DNA from: Sisyra terminalis
Lineage: Eukaryota > Arthropoda > Insecta > Neuroptera > Sisyridae
Direction of reading: 5' to 3'
NCBI GenBank assembly: GCA_958496175.1
Contig: OY292278.1
Span: 34,348,001-34,412,000 of the forward strand
Length of the DNA: 64,000 bases
Positions 10,352-43,120 of this stretch are shown one piece after another (position 1 is the stretch's first letter; each line of letters begins with the position of its first letter). The position numbers and the translations under genes are program-made. The notes below the pieces were generated by a model. The model was not told the origin of the DNA, did no database searches, and saw only the letters and a program-made list of their open reading frames with translations.

Positions 10352-10961
10352 TAAGTTGAATTTAATACTTTTTACTTCAAATGCTATTTAAAGCCATAAA
10401 TTAAAAACTAAAAATAATTTTGGACCATTGTAATTGACATTGGTCAGAAGAGAGAAAAAATATTTTCTTTACTCAAACCATTTGAATGACAATTTCAAAG
10501 ATATATTTTTTCTTACGGTTAGTCAGTACGTCTTATACTATCGAAAAATAATGTTACAAGAAATCAATAAAATCACATCTACTTAAAATTTGTAACTATT
10601 TTCCACGATATCGTTTGACTATTAATTAAAAAAAAATACGTAAAGTTATCATTTTGGCCAATTGTATGATCATGTTAAGCCCTGAGTCGCAAACGCTTAG
10701 AACATTCATACTAATTAAATATTTAAATATGTTTTTTCTTAATGCACACAAGACAAGTTTCAATCTTAAATGAAAGAACATCGTGGTGATTGAAGATTTC
10801 TAGATCTTATTTTTTATATCACAATATTAGTAAAATGAAAATGAAAAAAAACTAATGTCTAAATTTAATTGAAATGAAGACAATTATGAAAACGAAAAAT
10901 ATAATTAAATTAAAGAAGAGGAATCATCTTACACAATAATCGACCAAAGATAATCACGTTG

Positions 10962-29801
<18,840 letters not shown>

Positions 29802-30300
29802 AAAAGAATTGAATCCACATGTGCAATTTAAAAGACGAAATTCAGAAATCTCACACAATCTTCTTTAATGTGTTGTTTGCAATAAAACTATTGAGATAGG
29901 TGATACTTCAACTTGTAAACCGAAAAAGGCTTAGAGGCTTCGATGACACTGACATTTGCACATTCGACACTTAACACACAACCGGACGAAATTTAAGTTA
30001 ACCGTTTTGACGTCATCGTTGAACAAATGCACTTTGTCACCCTTAACAACGTACAGCGTAACAGAGTGGAGGTTATTTTCCAAGAGTTACATTTTCGGCA
30101 GCAAAACCTACAGCTTGGCTCCCGATTGTTAGACGGAGTCGTATTAGAATGTCAACAATTACGATAACAATAACATTACAACGAGGTGGTTATTTTCTTG
30201 GGAGCTAACATTTCCCCACACGACGCCTACGATCAATATCCGGGGAAAAAGACGCATGCGTCCAGTTTACGAGCTTTTACACACACTCACAACAACCAAA
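29802..30300 (-). promoter_or_regulatory. Probable 5' UTR and promoter of the DYRK gene
   Basis: This stretch upstream of the first coding exon has noticeably more C, G and CpG than the surrounding tens of kilobases. It contains a perfect CRE (30008-30015) and CATGCG/ACGCATGCG motifs (near 30250). No TATA box or initiator can be singled out, so the start site is unknown. Two stretches about 117 bases apart (near 30070 and 30187) share GGTTATTTTC and following bases, a weak duplication. Confidence 0.4.
30008..30015. promoter_or_regulatory. Perfect CRE/ATF site TGACGTCA
   Basis: The palindromic octamer TGACGTCA lies about 207 bases upstream of the DYRK start codon in the GC-elevated stretch. 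CREB/ATF-family factors bind this sequence; occupancy is inference. Confidence 0.5.
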
Positions 30301-33300
30301 GCACACATTTTCATCCCTATCATAAATATCACCGTATCATTTTTTCTACCAATTACTATCAATCAGTACTAACCAAAAAACAATAGAATTTCAAAATAGA
30401 TTTTCGAAAATAATAAATTAAAAGAAAAAAATAAACAAAATTCCCGAAAATCATAAATTTCAATTCTTCATACTTTATTTGGTATTTGAAAAAAGGGAAA
30501 TTTTAACCGAAAAAAAAACATGATCATATTCGATTTGCAATTGTTGAAAAATAGGTCAAGAACTGTAGGAATTAATTCAGAAATTCTTCAAGGATACTAT
30601 GTTTTGACTATTAAACGAGGAAATGCGCAGGGTTTTATATACAAAATTGTTGATGTAAAAACGATATTCAAGATGCAAAAGTAACAATGTTCAGAATTCC
30701 ATGGTAATGTGTGGTGTTTAAGGGTCTTGCCCACATTTACAGTTCAAGGGTAGATTTAATAAGATATTAAAATTGAAAACAAAAACGCAATTAGGTACAC
30801 GGTGGTGCAATTTGAAATTACTCATAAAGCGACTTATTAAAATTCATTTGAATATCAGTAAATAATACCAACACTTATTGTAGTTTGTCGTGTTTGAAAA
30901 ATTTCTTGGTAATTACTGTAAAATCAGGGTGTATATTACGTGGGAATCAAGGGGTTGTAATTTAGAAAAATTCATGATAAACAGTAAAATTTAATGATAA
31001 GTTCCTCTATATTTTGTCGCAAATTAAATTATTCGTTTTATAATTTTTTTTACTGCTCCAATTACTGACAATTTTGTCAGCAATTAGAGAGATATTTCGT
31101 TATGTTTGGTTTTAATGGTATTTTGTATGAATCACGTAAAATTTTAATGCATTATTTGCAGTTTTATTATTTGAACTAGTTAACAGGGTTTTTGTAAACG
31201 TAAAAATTATTGAAGGAAAATCAATAAAATTATATTGTGGAATAAAAATAACTAAATAACATTTTTTTTTGTATTTTCACACAGTAATGTTTACATATTG
31301 TTGAATAAAAACTGCTTAAAAATTTTAAATTGAAAAAAAAATTAAGTTATTGATGTTTAAAAAATAATTAAATCTATTGATAATGTACCTATTAGTTTTA
31401 GTAAGTATAATTATTTCCTTTAAAAATTTATATATTTTACTTTACAAAGATTATGAATTTGAATGTTGTGTTTAGAAAATTTGGTCAGAGGGATAGGCAT
31501 TTAAAAAAAAAGAATATTTATTCTACAAAAAGTTGATTATTTTTTAGTCAACTTTATATGAAAAATAACCTTTGAGAATCTTCGTAAGTACGTTTGATAA
31601 TTCTACATACATTTTTTTCTTTATACACTTGAGGGGGATCTCCTGTGTGACAGCCCGCTTTGTAAGCATTGTTTGAGACTATTTGAGAACCATTTTCTTT
31701 TTTTGGAAGCCAATGAAAAGATAGAACTTTAAGTTTATGAATTTATATTTAATTTAAGTGTAATGTATATAAATTATTTGCCAAAAATCTTCAGTAAGAC
31801 GTGAGTTATAGAGCTTCAAAAGCTCCCGTCTCGTAAAAATGGACGCTCACTTCCTCCGCGAAAATGAATTGGAATCCATAAAAAATTAGATTTTTATCAA
31901 ATTTCTGAGGAAAAAATTACAATTTCACGTTTTTATTTATTTCTTTTCTTTTTTTGTTGCGTTTTTGTTATAAAAAATAGAAATAATCGGAATTTTTAAA
32001 TGATTTTAGTTTGATCTGTGCGTCAATTGGAAGTTAGTGGGTCAAATTGTACTTAAGATATGATAGAGGAAAGTTTGGAAAAACATAATTTTGAGAAAAA
32101 TGCATTTAAAGATTCAAGTACGGTTAAAAATATAACGACTTCTGTAACATGTATAAAGATTAAATTTTTTAAAAAAATATCTTTACCACCATACTCTGAC
32201 CTGTTAGGGAAGCAATCTATGCAGCAAAAAATCGATTTCTTAATCACACGAGAGAACCCCCTTGATTTACAAAGATATATCTTGCTAAGAATGGGCGCTG
32301 CCCCTTTTGCCCGTACCTGGCTATAACCATGTTAGTCTATATTATATATTTAGCCAAGAAGTCAAAGAAACAGATCAATTACCAGGCCAATTATCCTATG
32401 TCGCTTAAAATTTGTCATGATACTATTAGATCGTTTATCTAAAACTTTCAAATTTAGATTTTATCGTAACCATTTTGGTTCAACTGATACATTAAAATTC
32501 AAATTATAAATAGGACTTTTAAATTTTCGTTTAACGAAAGTTTAAACATGATTTTTTTATGATTTTGCTGTAAAAAAACTTGCGAAAATGTTTCCACTAT
32601 CTATTTTTAAAGTTTTTGTTATTTTTAGACAAATTGCATGATTAAGTCAAATAAATTTTAACCTTTTATTGCTTACGGAGACAATAAAGTAAAAAATCAT
32701 ATTAAAAATTTTATATGAAAGAATGTAGAATTTAAAGAATTGATTTCCAGCTAGACAATAATCTCTTTTACAAAATAAATGCGCTTATCATCAAACGTAA
32801 TTGCAGCATTTTCTCTACGAAGATTATGAATTTAATTAAATCATTTTTCGCTTCCATTCTATATATTTCACATTCTAAAACGTGCAAATTCCAATAAAAA
32901 AATGTTTCTCAATAAAATCTTCGTCAATTGAATTGATTTTGTAATCTCAATGTTACAACACTCTACGGAGCGATAAGATAAAATATTTATAGATTAATGT
33001 TGTTGAAAATGCGAATAATGTGAAATTCGAGGAAACAACAATTTTTTATTTTTATATCATCATACGGCAGATATAACGGTATATAACTGTTTTTTCTTTG
33101 AAACTGAAATACATACCTACGTATACCTGAGTTTTAATTTTAAAAATTGTAAATTCCAAAATTATGTCATTGAATCCTGATTTATTTTGTAGTTAATGTT
33201 AAAGTATCGAAATAGTTCTCCGATATTTCTTCATCAATCTGGATCGGAAAAGTTCTCCTAAGTCTATTGTTCAGCTTTCGTGTTTATATTTTTTGAGCAT

Positions 33301-36300
33301 CAATTATGTATATTTCGGCAACGTTATTGTCATTCTTGATTATACTATTAGTAAAAAGATTATAATGATGGAGAGATCTGAATATGTCTTTGAAAACAGA
33401 AGTTATAATCATATCCATGTGTGACTAGCACGCATAGGTGTGCAAGCAATAAACTACATTTTTTTCAAAATATCATATTTTATCTCAGCCTTAGACAATG
33501 GGGTATTAAATCCATAATTAGAAAATAGATCTTTCCTCACTTGCAATGATGACACTAGGAAAATTTCGACAGCGGAAGCCGCGTAAGAAACTCAACAATG
33601 ACCTACAATAAGCCAACTCTTTCAAATTATAGAAAGTGGTTCTCACTCATAAAATCAAGTTCTTCTGCCATATTAATGCCATTTATATTTTGCTCAACAC
33701 GTTTTATTCACATATCAATATCAATAATTTCAATAACTGATATCAACGTGGAATAATATTTTCTTTTCAAAGACCCAAAATTATTTTTTCGATTAAATCT
33801 CAATTCATTCAAATCATCGCGATATTTTTGCCACATTACCCATCAATATTCTGTGGGTCAAAAACGTGACATGTGCATTAAAATTTTAGCTTTTTAAATG
33901 TAATTACTTGGATAAAGAAACGAATATGAAACTTGTACAACCTTGTGCCATGAAATAAAGTTTATATATTGCGCTATTTTCGAGGCGCAGATTGACAAAA
34001 ATAGATTACGTGTAACTATTTTTAAAATACGAAACTTATATGGTAATAAAATTTATATTCATTGACTGAGTTAACTCAAATAATTCTTATTAATTTCAAT
34101 TTATATTCAGGCTTATTCAACTAATTTCGTATAAACAGAACAATGACATTTTTCGAATTGACCTTTTGCTTTTATTGGGCCATTTTTGCATATGTATGAA
34201 ATAAATGGGTTAAAAATTGGAAACTATGGAATCTTATATTCTATTTACATAAGTAAACTTTAACTGGGTATATTTTTTAACAACTGTCAAAAACTGTGGG
34301 AAGTTTAAGTAGTATAGTCTAATCAGAAATTGTTTAATCGCTTTCAATCAAGAACATAAGTTTAGATTGTAGCAAGGGATGAGACTTCTTCAAAATAAAA
34401 TAGCTTAATTGATGATTTTATTGAAGAGGGTAATAGATTAATTAGAAGGGCAAAAGAAAGTTAATTTCTGTTAATTAGGATTAATTGTAATCTTATGTAA
34501 CAAAAGAAAATATTATTTATTGTGAAATATATAATTTTATGAATTTCCTTAAGAAAATTGAATATTTTGAAGAGTCTGCAATTTTGTGAAGTTCAATAAT
34601 TATCTGAAATTTTGAATATTAAGAAATTTCTCTTGGTTTTATACAAAAAATGATATTAAAAATTTTATATCTTAATTATTTTATTTAATTTTTAATCGCT
34701 TCACTCACGAATTCCTATGTCTCTTTACCCGCTTCGCTCATCCAACCAAGTAAATGTATATTATATCAATTTGGAAGATCCTACTACAAATATTCTGTAT
34801 AAGTATGTCAAATAAATTAACTATATTCTTAACATATTGGTTAATATAATGAATTATATCAATAACATATTGATAATTGCTACTTTCATTTTATGTTTAA
34901 AGCATTTAGTATCCAAAACAGAAGATATGCTCGATAATATACTTAAAAAACTAGAAAAAACTGTTGTATAAGTTATAGCTTCATAAGTGGTTGTACTCCA
35001 AAAGTCTCCAACCAGATATTACAATATTAATTTACCTAATGATACAAAAGTTCTAATTACTTAATGACTTTTATATTATTTATGCCATCTGATTCAACAG
35101 CGGAAAGCTGTCATCATCAGGTGAAATTTTTATTTTGTCCATTAGTCAATTTTTAAACAAGGTGTTTGAGTAAATAATTTATCGTTAAGGATATTGGTTG
35201 AATCCAGTTTGTGGACTTTATTGAATATTATTATTGTCGATATTATTAAATTTCTTTGGTGATATTTGTAAAAGCTTCTTATGTGCAAAAGCTGCTAATT
35301 GAACAAAAGATTGTATCATTTAGCTTAGTTTAACTATTAAGTTCTAGAAATAATGTAACATTTGGAAAAAAAACTAAGAATTAAAAATATTTAAGTGTGA
35401 TTAATAAAACCAATACAATTTCAAATAAATTTGGTAATCAATCTTCGCTAGTACGTGTTTTCATTTTCATAACAATGACACCAGAAGAAAAAACGTCTGA
35501 GTATAATTGATATTTAATATAAAGTAATAAATTGTATTGAAGCAACATATTGTTAATTGAAACTATTAATTCCATAGAATCATTTTCCAATTACCACATA
35601 AAATACAAAAAGGCATTTACAATAATTTTTTTTTTACGAAACTTCTATTTTCACCACCAACGGCTCATTTTCTTAAATGGATCGATTTTGCAAAGGAAAG
35701 AAAAAATTAAAAGAAACTCTTTTTTTTTTAGATTCAAATGTAACATGAGGAGAAATTGCATAAATAATAGACATTAAACCATAAAGAACGCATTATTATC
35801 TTACATAATTTTGTAAAAATCTTTAAAAATATCTTTCACAAGAACAACTTTCCAAATTTATGTTTTTTTCATCAAAATTTCAATTGCAAAAATTACACCT
35901 ATTATTTTTGTTTTTTTGTGAATACTTACTCGAATATTTAAATCGAATTTTGTACAACTCTAAGTTTAATTTACGACACGGATCGTTTAACTAGGAAGAA
36001 TTTAAAAAGAATTCAAGCATTTGCACTTCAACAAGTACACAATCCAAGAATGGTTGTATAGAATGAGGAACCCGACTTCGTTGAAATTCTCAATGAATCT
36101 CGACATTTAAACAATCACAGCAAATTGTTTGCTATTTATATAACACTGATGTTAATTCCGATCCAAGAAAATCAATTTAAAACTACTGAAACTAATAAAG
36201 GAAATTTAAGAAATTGCATGAAAATGTTGAAATCGTAATTACTTTTTTTTATCTAATGAAAATATAATTAATGTCTAAAAGTATTGAAGATCATTAATTT

Positions 36301-37259
36301 GCTCAAGGAGAATATATCAGTTAAATATAGAAATAAAATTTGTAGTAATTAATAGCATTAATATGAAATTAGAAAATATTAAGAAAGAAGAATTCAAGTT
36401 TGAAAAAATAAACACGTTGGTCATAGAAATGACCATGAGACACAATTATTAGCAAGGATTTGATATTTTCAATCTTCCTACGTATATATTACATGAATAT
36501 GTAACTGTCGAATTATTAAGGTAAGATAATTAATGCGGTCATTATGTCCTATTTCTGTCCACTTTCGAAATATCAGATTACGGTCAATTTTTTTTTGACA
36601 AATAGAATTCCTTTTAGGTATTGATAACATATCGAAATTAGCTTAAATGACGACCCAATTAGTATCAAAATTCTAAAGGAATGATTGAGCGATTTTTATA
36701 GCTTTGCAATTTGAGTTGTGATTAAAACTATAAAAGAGAGACTGGCATATTTAAATAGGAACAAAAGGATATGTAGGTTTCTATACTATGACTTCACTTT
36801 ATATGCTACGTTGGTTTATACGTGGCTTAGTCAGGGAAGTTTCTGAAAGAAGCCATACGGTAGCCATAAGTATTCAAGTTAAATTTATTGAAAAAATGAA
36901 ACTTCATGCAAAATTTACAGAGAAAAATTAGATTTCCAGTCTTATTCGGAGCTTGACATTTTATTGATTAGGAAAAGCGAAGAGATAGTCTCAAATAGTT
37001 TATAAATATTAGAGTGTTCATGAAAAACTTATTAAAAATGCAGTGCTTTTGAACTTAGTTTAAACTGCGGACGAATAAAAGTTTAAAATATGTGACGTAG
37101 TTTGAGAAAATCTTTTTATATAGTACCACATAAAAGTGTGCACTCATTAAACCGGTTGACACGATTTTTGGGTCTGACTAGTGAACGTGAAATTTTGGGT
37201 TTTCCTACTTTACTAATAACGGAAAAAACATTTTTTTCATCAAAGTTTACTTTTGTATA
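30301..37259. other. Long AT-rich stretch, no gene seen
   Basis: About 7 kb with no supported coding, RNA or repeat feature. The frames at 32060-32326 and 35550-35777 lack domains. The GC-rich patch near 32290-32330 (GCCCCTTTTGCCCGTACCTG) could be a transposon end but has no partner. Confidence 0.5.
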
Positions 37260-38180
37260 AGCTAGAGCAGTGTTTCTTAACCGTTTAAGTGAGCCGCATC
37301 TCTTTGAATTTTAAAATAGGTCTCCGTACCCTATTGAAAAATGAGTTTCAATTTTATAGTTCACAAAAATACGTTTATTGCAAATTTATCATTAAAAATT
37401 TAATAACTTATATTGTTAGGGGCTTCTCCCTAATCTCCAAATAATCCCCAGGCTCCCAAAGTTAAACACTGAGTAGAGCAATTTTTCGAATTTTTAAGAG
37501 AAATAGAATTTTTTTAATTAATATATACCTATACAAATTTAGCATCTATTTGTCTATATGTTTGTCCTTTAGATTTAGATGAAACTTGAGGAAGTTGTTG
37601 TCCGGACCTCAGGAAAAGTTTTCCATGTATAATTAAGCCTAACTAAACTCTTATGTAAGTCGAATTTATATTTGATTATTAATAATTAACGCAGTACTTC
37701 CATAACAACGTATTATGTCAAAAAATGTTAAAGTTATTGTATTGTAAATATTGAGTATTTTTAAACGCATGCTTGGTTAATTGATTTAATATTTTCTCTT
37801 TTGTAATCAGTAGTAATATTTTTCACAGTTATTAATGAACTGTCGATTTTTTTTTTATGATTGTGTTAATTTTTAGTTCATATTACATTTTAAAAGAAAA
37901 AATTCTGCTTAATTTAATTTTTAAATAGTAGATATCTACCATATCTATTACAGAAGTTGCAGGTATTAAATAGACTTGATCATTATTTAGTTTAGATCAT
38001 TACTTTTAATTGCTTTTCTGTAAGGATCCTAATTTTAACTTTATATTATACCACGAAAAACCTGTGCAAGGGTATATCGTAGTGCCAGAGATGCAACCAG
38101 GAAATATTTACATCTTAATGATGAAACTAAAGACGAACGGGAAATCAGACTTTCTAATCGATATTATCGATGTTTATAAT

Positions 38181-38350
38181 GCTACTTAATAGTAATATAA
38201 TCTTCCATTATATTCTCGTTGCTCTCGTTGTTTGGTAAAGTTGTTTAAAGTTCTTTACATGTTGGTAAAAAGCTCTCCTTGCTCCTCTGAGTAGGCACTC
38301 ATATTATCCTTAAATTGTCAGATAAGCATGTAGAATTAGAAATATTTCGT
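38181..38350 (-). pseudogene. Decayed ORF fragment inside the hAT-like element
   Basis: Across three frames the minus strand reads FLILHAYL, then NMSAYSEEQGELF, then YQHVKNFKQLYQ, then NENIMEDYI. It needs at least two frameshifts and crosses stops. The SEEQGE...FHQ...YQ...NE.MM.DY pattern resembles, from memory, a multicopy uncharacterised insect protein family; this is unverified. Confidence 0.4.
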
Positions 38351-39245
38351 ATCTCATAACTTTAAAGCTTTCACGTATAGTTTCAGCAAATTCGTTGTTT
38401 TCGAGAAAACTATTATTACTACTTTAAGACTCTTGCAAGCTCATTTTTCATTACCGTCCAATTGTTGTGTACTATCTTCTATGTTCATTCTTTTTTTTTA
38501 CTTGTATCCTTCATAAATACCTTCTTTAACTTAAGCTTCAGATAATTTAAGAAAGATCCCGTTAAATATAAAAAATTTTCAGAATTTAGTTTTCGAGCTT
38601 CCACAAACTATTTTATAAGATCCAATTTTATCACGGTGGTATTATTGTGTTCTTAGACTCTACAATTAGTTCTCATTTGACACTATTCTTTTGTATTTGA
38701 AATTCGACTTGATCAGGCCATATATACTGTTGGTAATGTACTGAATCTGCTCTGTTGTCTCATAAGAAAAGGTGATAAGAATATTTAGTATACCCGCCAT
38801 GCATCCCCATCAGAAAATCAACCACCTTAAAATCTCCTATTACCTACTAGTCAATTGTGTAATCTTTATAACTCTAAAGTAATTTTTACATTTAATACAG
38901 GCAAAGTGAGGTATTCGTTTTTATTTTGATTTTCGTAGATTAAACAAAGCTTCATTAGTTTTGCTTTTTTCCAACTATAATACAATTACCGCAAATAAAA
39001 CAAAACGAATTACCGTCCAGTTTACACTATCTTGATGCCATTTTCTAACTTAGTAATACACAAAAACGGTTGGTACAACTGTAATCGACAAGTAAATACT
39101 CACTACTGTACTATTCACAACAATGATGTAATTTGGTACTGAGTTACCAAAGTGCTACCAGCTGCTTTTACATAAATCAATTAGAATATCCAAAACTCAC
39201 TTATCGACGTACAACAACCAAGAGCAAACTTTGAAAGGTAAGAAT

Positions 39246-39292
39246 GAATATTTTGGTGTCGAATATTTTTGGTGTTGAATATTTTCGATGTC
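39246..39292. repeat. Three tandem copies of a roughly 16-bp unit
   Basis: GAATATTTTGGTGTC (39246), GAATATTTTTGGTGTT (39261) and GAATATTTTCGATGTC (39277) lie head to tail inside the hAT-like element. Confidence 0.75.
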
Positions 39293-41755
39293 TTGTATTA
39301 GAATTCATGCATTAAGAAATCCAAATTTTTTTTTGTTCACCCGTGTTATGCGTTACATAAAAGCTAAAGAATTTCGTCGTTATTTGTACCCTTTATTACC
39401 TTCTTTATTTCAGTTATTTTTTTATGGATTTTCATGGCAAATTAAATTGGAGAAGATGTTAACTGAACAACAAAATCAGCAATTATTATTGACTAGTAGC
39501 TACCCGTAAAATATTCACAGCACATGATGCAACACTGATAAAGCAACATGATCAGTAACATTGATACACATGACAAAAATTTACGATTGAATGAAATCGA
39601 AATGACGGTTGAAACAAATGACAATAATGAGGTAGCTTAAATTTGAGACAATTATATTTAGTTTCACTCACAAGTATGTGTTTAAATTTTTGTTTTCTGT
39701 CTTTGCCAACTTATACACCGACGTTTACCTGTTATAATATTGATGTTAACTTCTATTAGTATTTTTTGTCAAACAAAAGAAATTGTGGATAATAAAGACA
39801 AATAAAATGCACACCCTAATCATTTTACTAAGAACGTTTTATGATATACGTACCACCGGTTGAGAAGCACTGCTCTAGATAAGTCTATTGATAAGCACAA
39901 TTAACATGAAAATGCTAAAGTTGCAATTCAATATATTATATGTGATCAAGTTGTTAGAGCAAACTTACATGCGAAATGAGGAAAACTTTAAAGTCGGATC
40001 GTTAACCTACTTGAAAAGCTCACACCTCCACCACATAAAAATGCTCGAGCTTAGAAAAACTAGAGCACACATACCAATTTATCACCACTGTTCTTTTATT
40101 CAACAACGCGTATTTGTATTATTCTTTTCACCAAATCTGTTTTACTTATGTATAATATATTTTCCAAATACAATTAGTATATGAGTATAACTTTCTTTAA
40201 ACTGATAATACACAGAATTTTAATGACTTTAAAATTTAAATCAAAGCGAAACTTGGTATCATCTGTTGAGCGAACAAGAAAAATGTGTTGGAATTAAGTG
40301 TTATTAGGTTAATAATTATTTAAGCCAAGATATCCATTAAAATTGATTTCATACTTTCACACGTTCCATTTTAAAGTCAATTGTTTTGCTGGTAGATTTT
40401 TTCCTGAAATTTCTTTTTCATTTTCTTTGTGCTAATGAAGATTACTTCCATAATTAATATATAATACTCGAAGAATTATTAAATAATAATAACGATTGAA
40501 AAAAAAAATAACTGCTTTAAAAAAATGATTTTATTAACTTTCTATTGAAAAAAACGGCAGTGAATATTTTCATCGAGTTTTCCAATCGTAGAAAAATATG
40601 CACACAAGACTGAAATTAATTGCGTTGCGAATCTATTTTTCTGCTAAAAGCTGGAGAAGTGATCTTTTATAAATGGTGGAATTATACAGCAGAAAATAGG
40701 TCAACTATCCTTAGCATTTTCCTTCGGTATCACATCCTGCGAAATAAGGCGATCCACGTCATTAAATAGGTCGAGCAAATTGAGAAAAAATAATTAATAA
40801 TTGCAGCTTTGATGTCATCGAAAGAAACATCAGGCGGATATTAGTGGAAATGAAACTTAAATCTTCATTAAAAATCCACTAATTAGACAGATAAATTTAA
40901 TGAGTAGAAAAAAATAGCCGTAAGTAGTTTAATATGTTAAGTAAATAAATTTAATGAAAGTGAATTTGGAAAAAGGTTTCGACAAGTACCGCTATTTTGG
41001 CAGAATTCAACAAGACTGAATTATTAACGAGATATATCTAGTTTGTAGAATTTCAGTGTAAAAACTTTTCTGAAATCACTTCCGTTTTTGACAACGCAAA
41101 TAATGTTAATTATTTTATAATTTGGATTAAACTTTCAAAAGATTTTTCATTCCTTTAAATTTGCAATCAAAATCAACAAGACTTGAAAGAGTTCGTCAGA
41201 ATATAAGTTATAAAAAGATGATTATAAGTTGAAGAAAACACTTAAGTTGTGAAATAATTTTTGATTAACATATGTAAACCTTTATAAAAATTCATAAAGT
41301 TCATAACTATACCAATTAAAACGCCGCGATTCAATAAATTTATTACTAATTTATTTTTGATAGAAATCGGGGTATAATTATACACATTGAGTGTAAAAAT
41401 GAACGATGAGTTGTCACTTAAGCTTATTATAAAAATGCTAATCAGATACGCGGAAAATCAATCAAATTTAATTGACACTTTTATTATTGTTTTAAGTAAT
41501 TTTAAAGAGAAAATTTAATTCTTAACTTTGTCTCTATTTTTTCTTCCTTATGGTAATTAGTTCGTCACTTGAGTCTCGGGATGTCAATAACGAAAATTTT
41601 GGATTCTTTTTGAAAAATAACAAAAAATTAGTACTCAGAAGATCTGTATAGTTTTTTAAATCACTCAACTATAGAAAACACACCATGAAGCTTCATTCGT
41701 TTCTTATTTCCTCCTACAATCACCATCATTCTTAAGGTATCACTTTTGGGCACTA

Positions 41756-41826
41756 TTTTGGCTGATAGTTGGTCACCAATCTTGGCATGGTGTTATCCCA
41801 TATATTAGCCAATGATTGGCCGATGG
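41756..41826. repeat. Cluster of inverted TTGGC/GCCAA motifs
   Basis: TTTTGGCTGATAGTTGGTCA, then CCAATCTTGGCATGG, then ATTAGCCAATGATTGGCCGA form several overlapping imperfect inverted repeats. The half-sites resemble NF-I or CCAAT-binding sites, but may simply be transposon-terminus debris. Confidence 0.35.
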
Positions 41827-43064
41827 TAAATGCCGGTATAACTTTCGACCGATGTTTGAATATACACTTCATTGTTTGTATGAAATAAGGAAGGTTTTAA
41901 TAAAGTAAAGGTTGTATTCCTATAATCTTGATCTGAAAGTTCTAGTATATCTTCTACTCCATGATACTTTTGCTCTAATGCAATGATACAAAAGTCTCAA
42001 CTTTTCTACGTCGCAATAGTTTCATCAAATTTCAAATGGTTTTAAAGTTCTCTAGAGTCCTTTGCATTGCGTACATAGTTATAAACGTAGTTCCATAGAC
42101 GATCACTATGAAAATGGGAACAAAGTTGGATAAGGGACTTATAATCATTAAGAATTTAGAACTAGAGTTTTCTCTTTATTATTGGCAAAGTTTATTCTCA
42201 TCTTTCAATAACATGTTTCTTTCTTAATTTTTGTTTTTCTTTCATCCACATATGATTTTTAAATCATTCAAAATATGTAGAGCACTTTCTTGTATGATTC
42301 GATATAAAATATACGTTTTTCAGAAAAATTATCGTATGAACAAATGTTTTGAAGCAAAACTAAGGTACCAAAAATTAACGATCGATTTTTGAAACTAATA
42401 TGGCTACAAAAAGTAAATTACAAATTATCGTAAACCGAACCATTTTTATTTTATAAAAAAATAATAACATAAATTTATAGTCTGCAAATAATTCAATATA
42501 ATCTATGCTTCTGATCAGTAATAAATTAAACCAAAATTTATTATTACTCATCATTGACAGGCACTTCAATGTTTCTATTTTAGAAATGATTCAGTGTTAT
42601 ATAGTATCGTTACTTAATCATATTAGCACCTATAAAATTATAGGATTCGTAACGAGATGAGATGAGATGATAGTTTCAAGAACTTGATTAAGTCACTATA
42701 TTATGACGAAGCGTTTGTAATTAAAAAATGAGAAATAATAATTACTTTTTTTGTTTGTTTTATATTCATCACTCATTGTAAGTAATTCCCTTATGCTTTT
42801 AATAAACATACATTTGTTACTTAAGTAGATCTTCTTAAAAACGAAGAAATATTCAACCCAACAAAAAATCAAGAAATCATTAATCTTAACTAACTTGGTT
42901 TTTATCATTTTGCAAAACTGCATAGGAGATGTCGTATGTATTACGTTTTAATTATGTTTAAGTAGTACATTTTTTTATTGATTACTAATTATAATTTCTC
43001 TTACGCTTATTCGTAATATGAGAATTTTATCAAAGTCCTTCTGAGATTGTGAATAGTTAGAATT

Positions 43065-43120
43065 CACGTGCAAACTAGACACGCGTGTCGCATTGTTCCA
43101 AGGGTAAATAACACACGTGT
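43065..43120. promoter_or_regulatory. E-box palindrome cluster
   Basis: CACGTG (43065-43070), the perfect 12-mer GACACGCGTGTC (43078-43089) and ACACGTGT (43113-43120) occur within 56 bases in very AT-rich DNA. CACGTG and CACGCG are canonical targets of bHLH factors (Myc/Max, USF, Clock/Cycle, Hairy classes). No gene is visible nearby, so an enhancer role is speculation. Confidence 0.35.

Larger units (their letters stand above)
5130..10961. other. Interval between two convergent genes
   Basis: AT-rich DNA holding the presumed 3' UTRs of both genes and three nonautonomous elements (6073-6183, 6321-6562, 10067-10351). Open frames at 8636-8842 on both strands are low-complexity shadows. I see nothing else between 6,600 and 10,060. 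Confidence 0.6.
37268..39872. mobile_element. 2.6-kb hAT-like DNA transposon, decayed
   Basis: The left end CAGTGTTTCTTAACCGTTTA and the inverse of the right end, CAGTGCTTCTCAACCGGTGG, are a typical hAT terminal inverted repeat. Flanking 8-mers AGCTAGAG (37260-37267) and CTCTAGAT (39873-39880) share CTAGA in register with central TA, as in hAT target duplications. No intact transposase frame remains; a decayed ORF fragment lies at 38181-38350 on the minus strand. Confidence 0.7.

Noticed and set aside
30186..30386. 66-codon plus-strand ORF in the DYRK promoter
   Set aside because: No ATG start (it begins at a GTG), no domain; its His/Tyr-rich content follows from the local CA-rich composition.
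32060..32326. 88-codon plus-strand ORF
   Set aside because: Also open on the other strand, Lys/Phe/Ile-rich, and ends in a patch that looks like a transposon tip.
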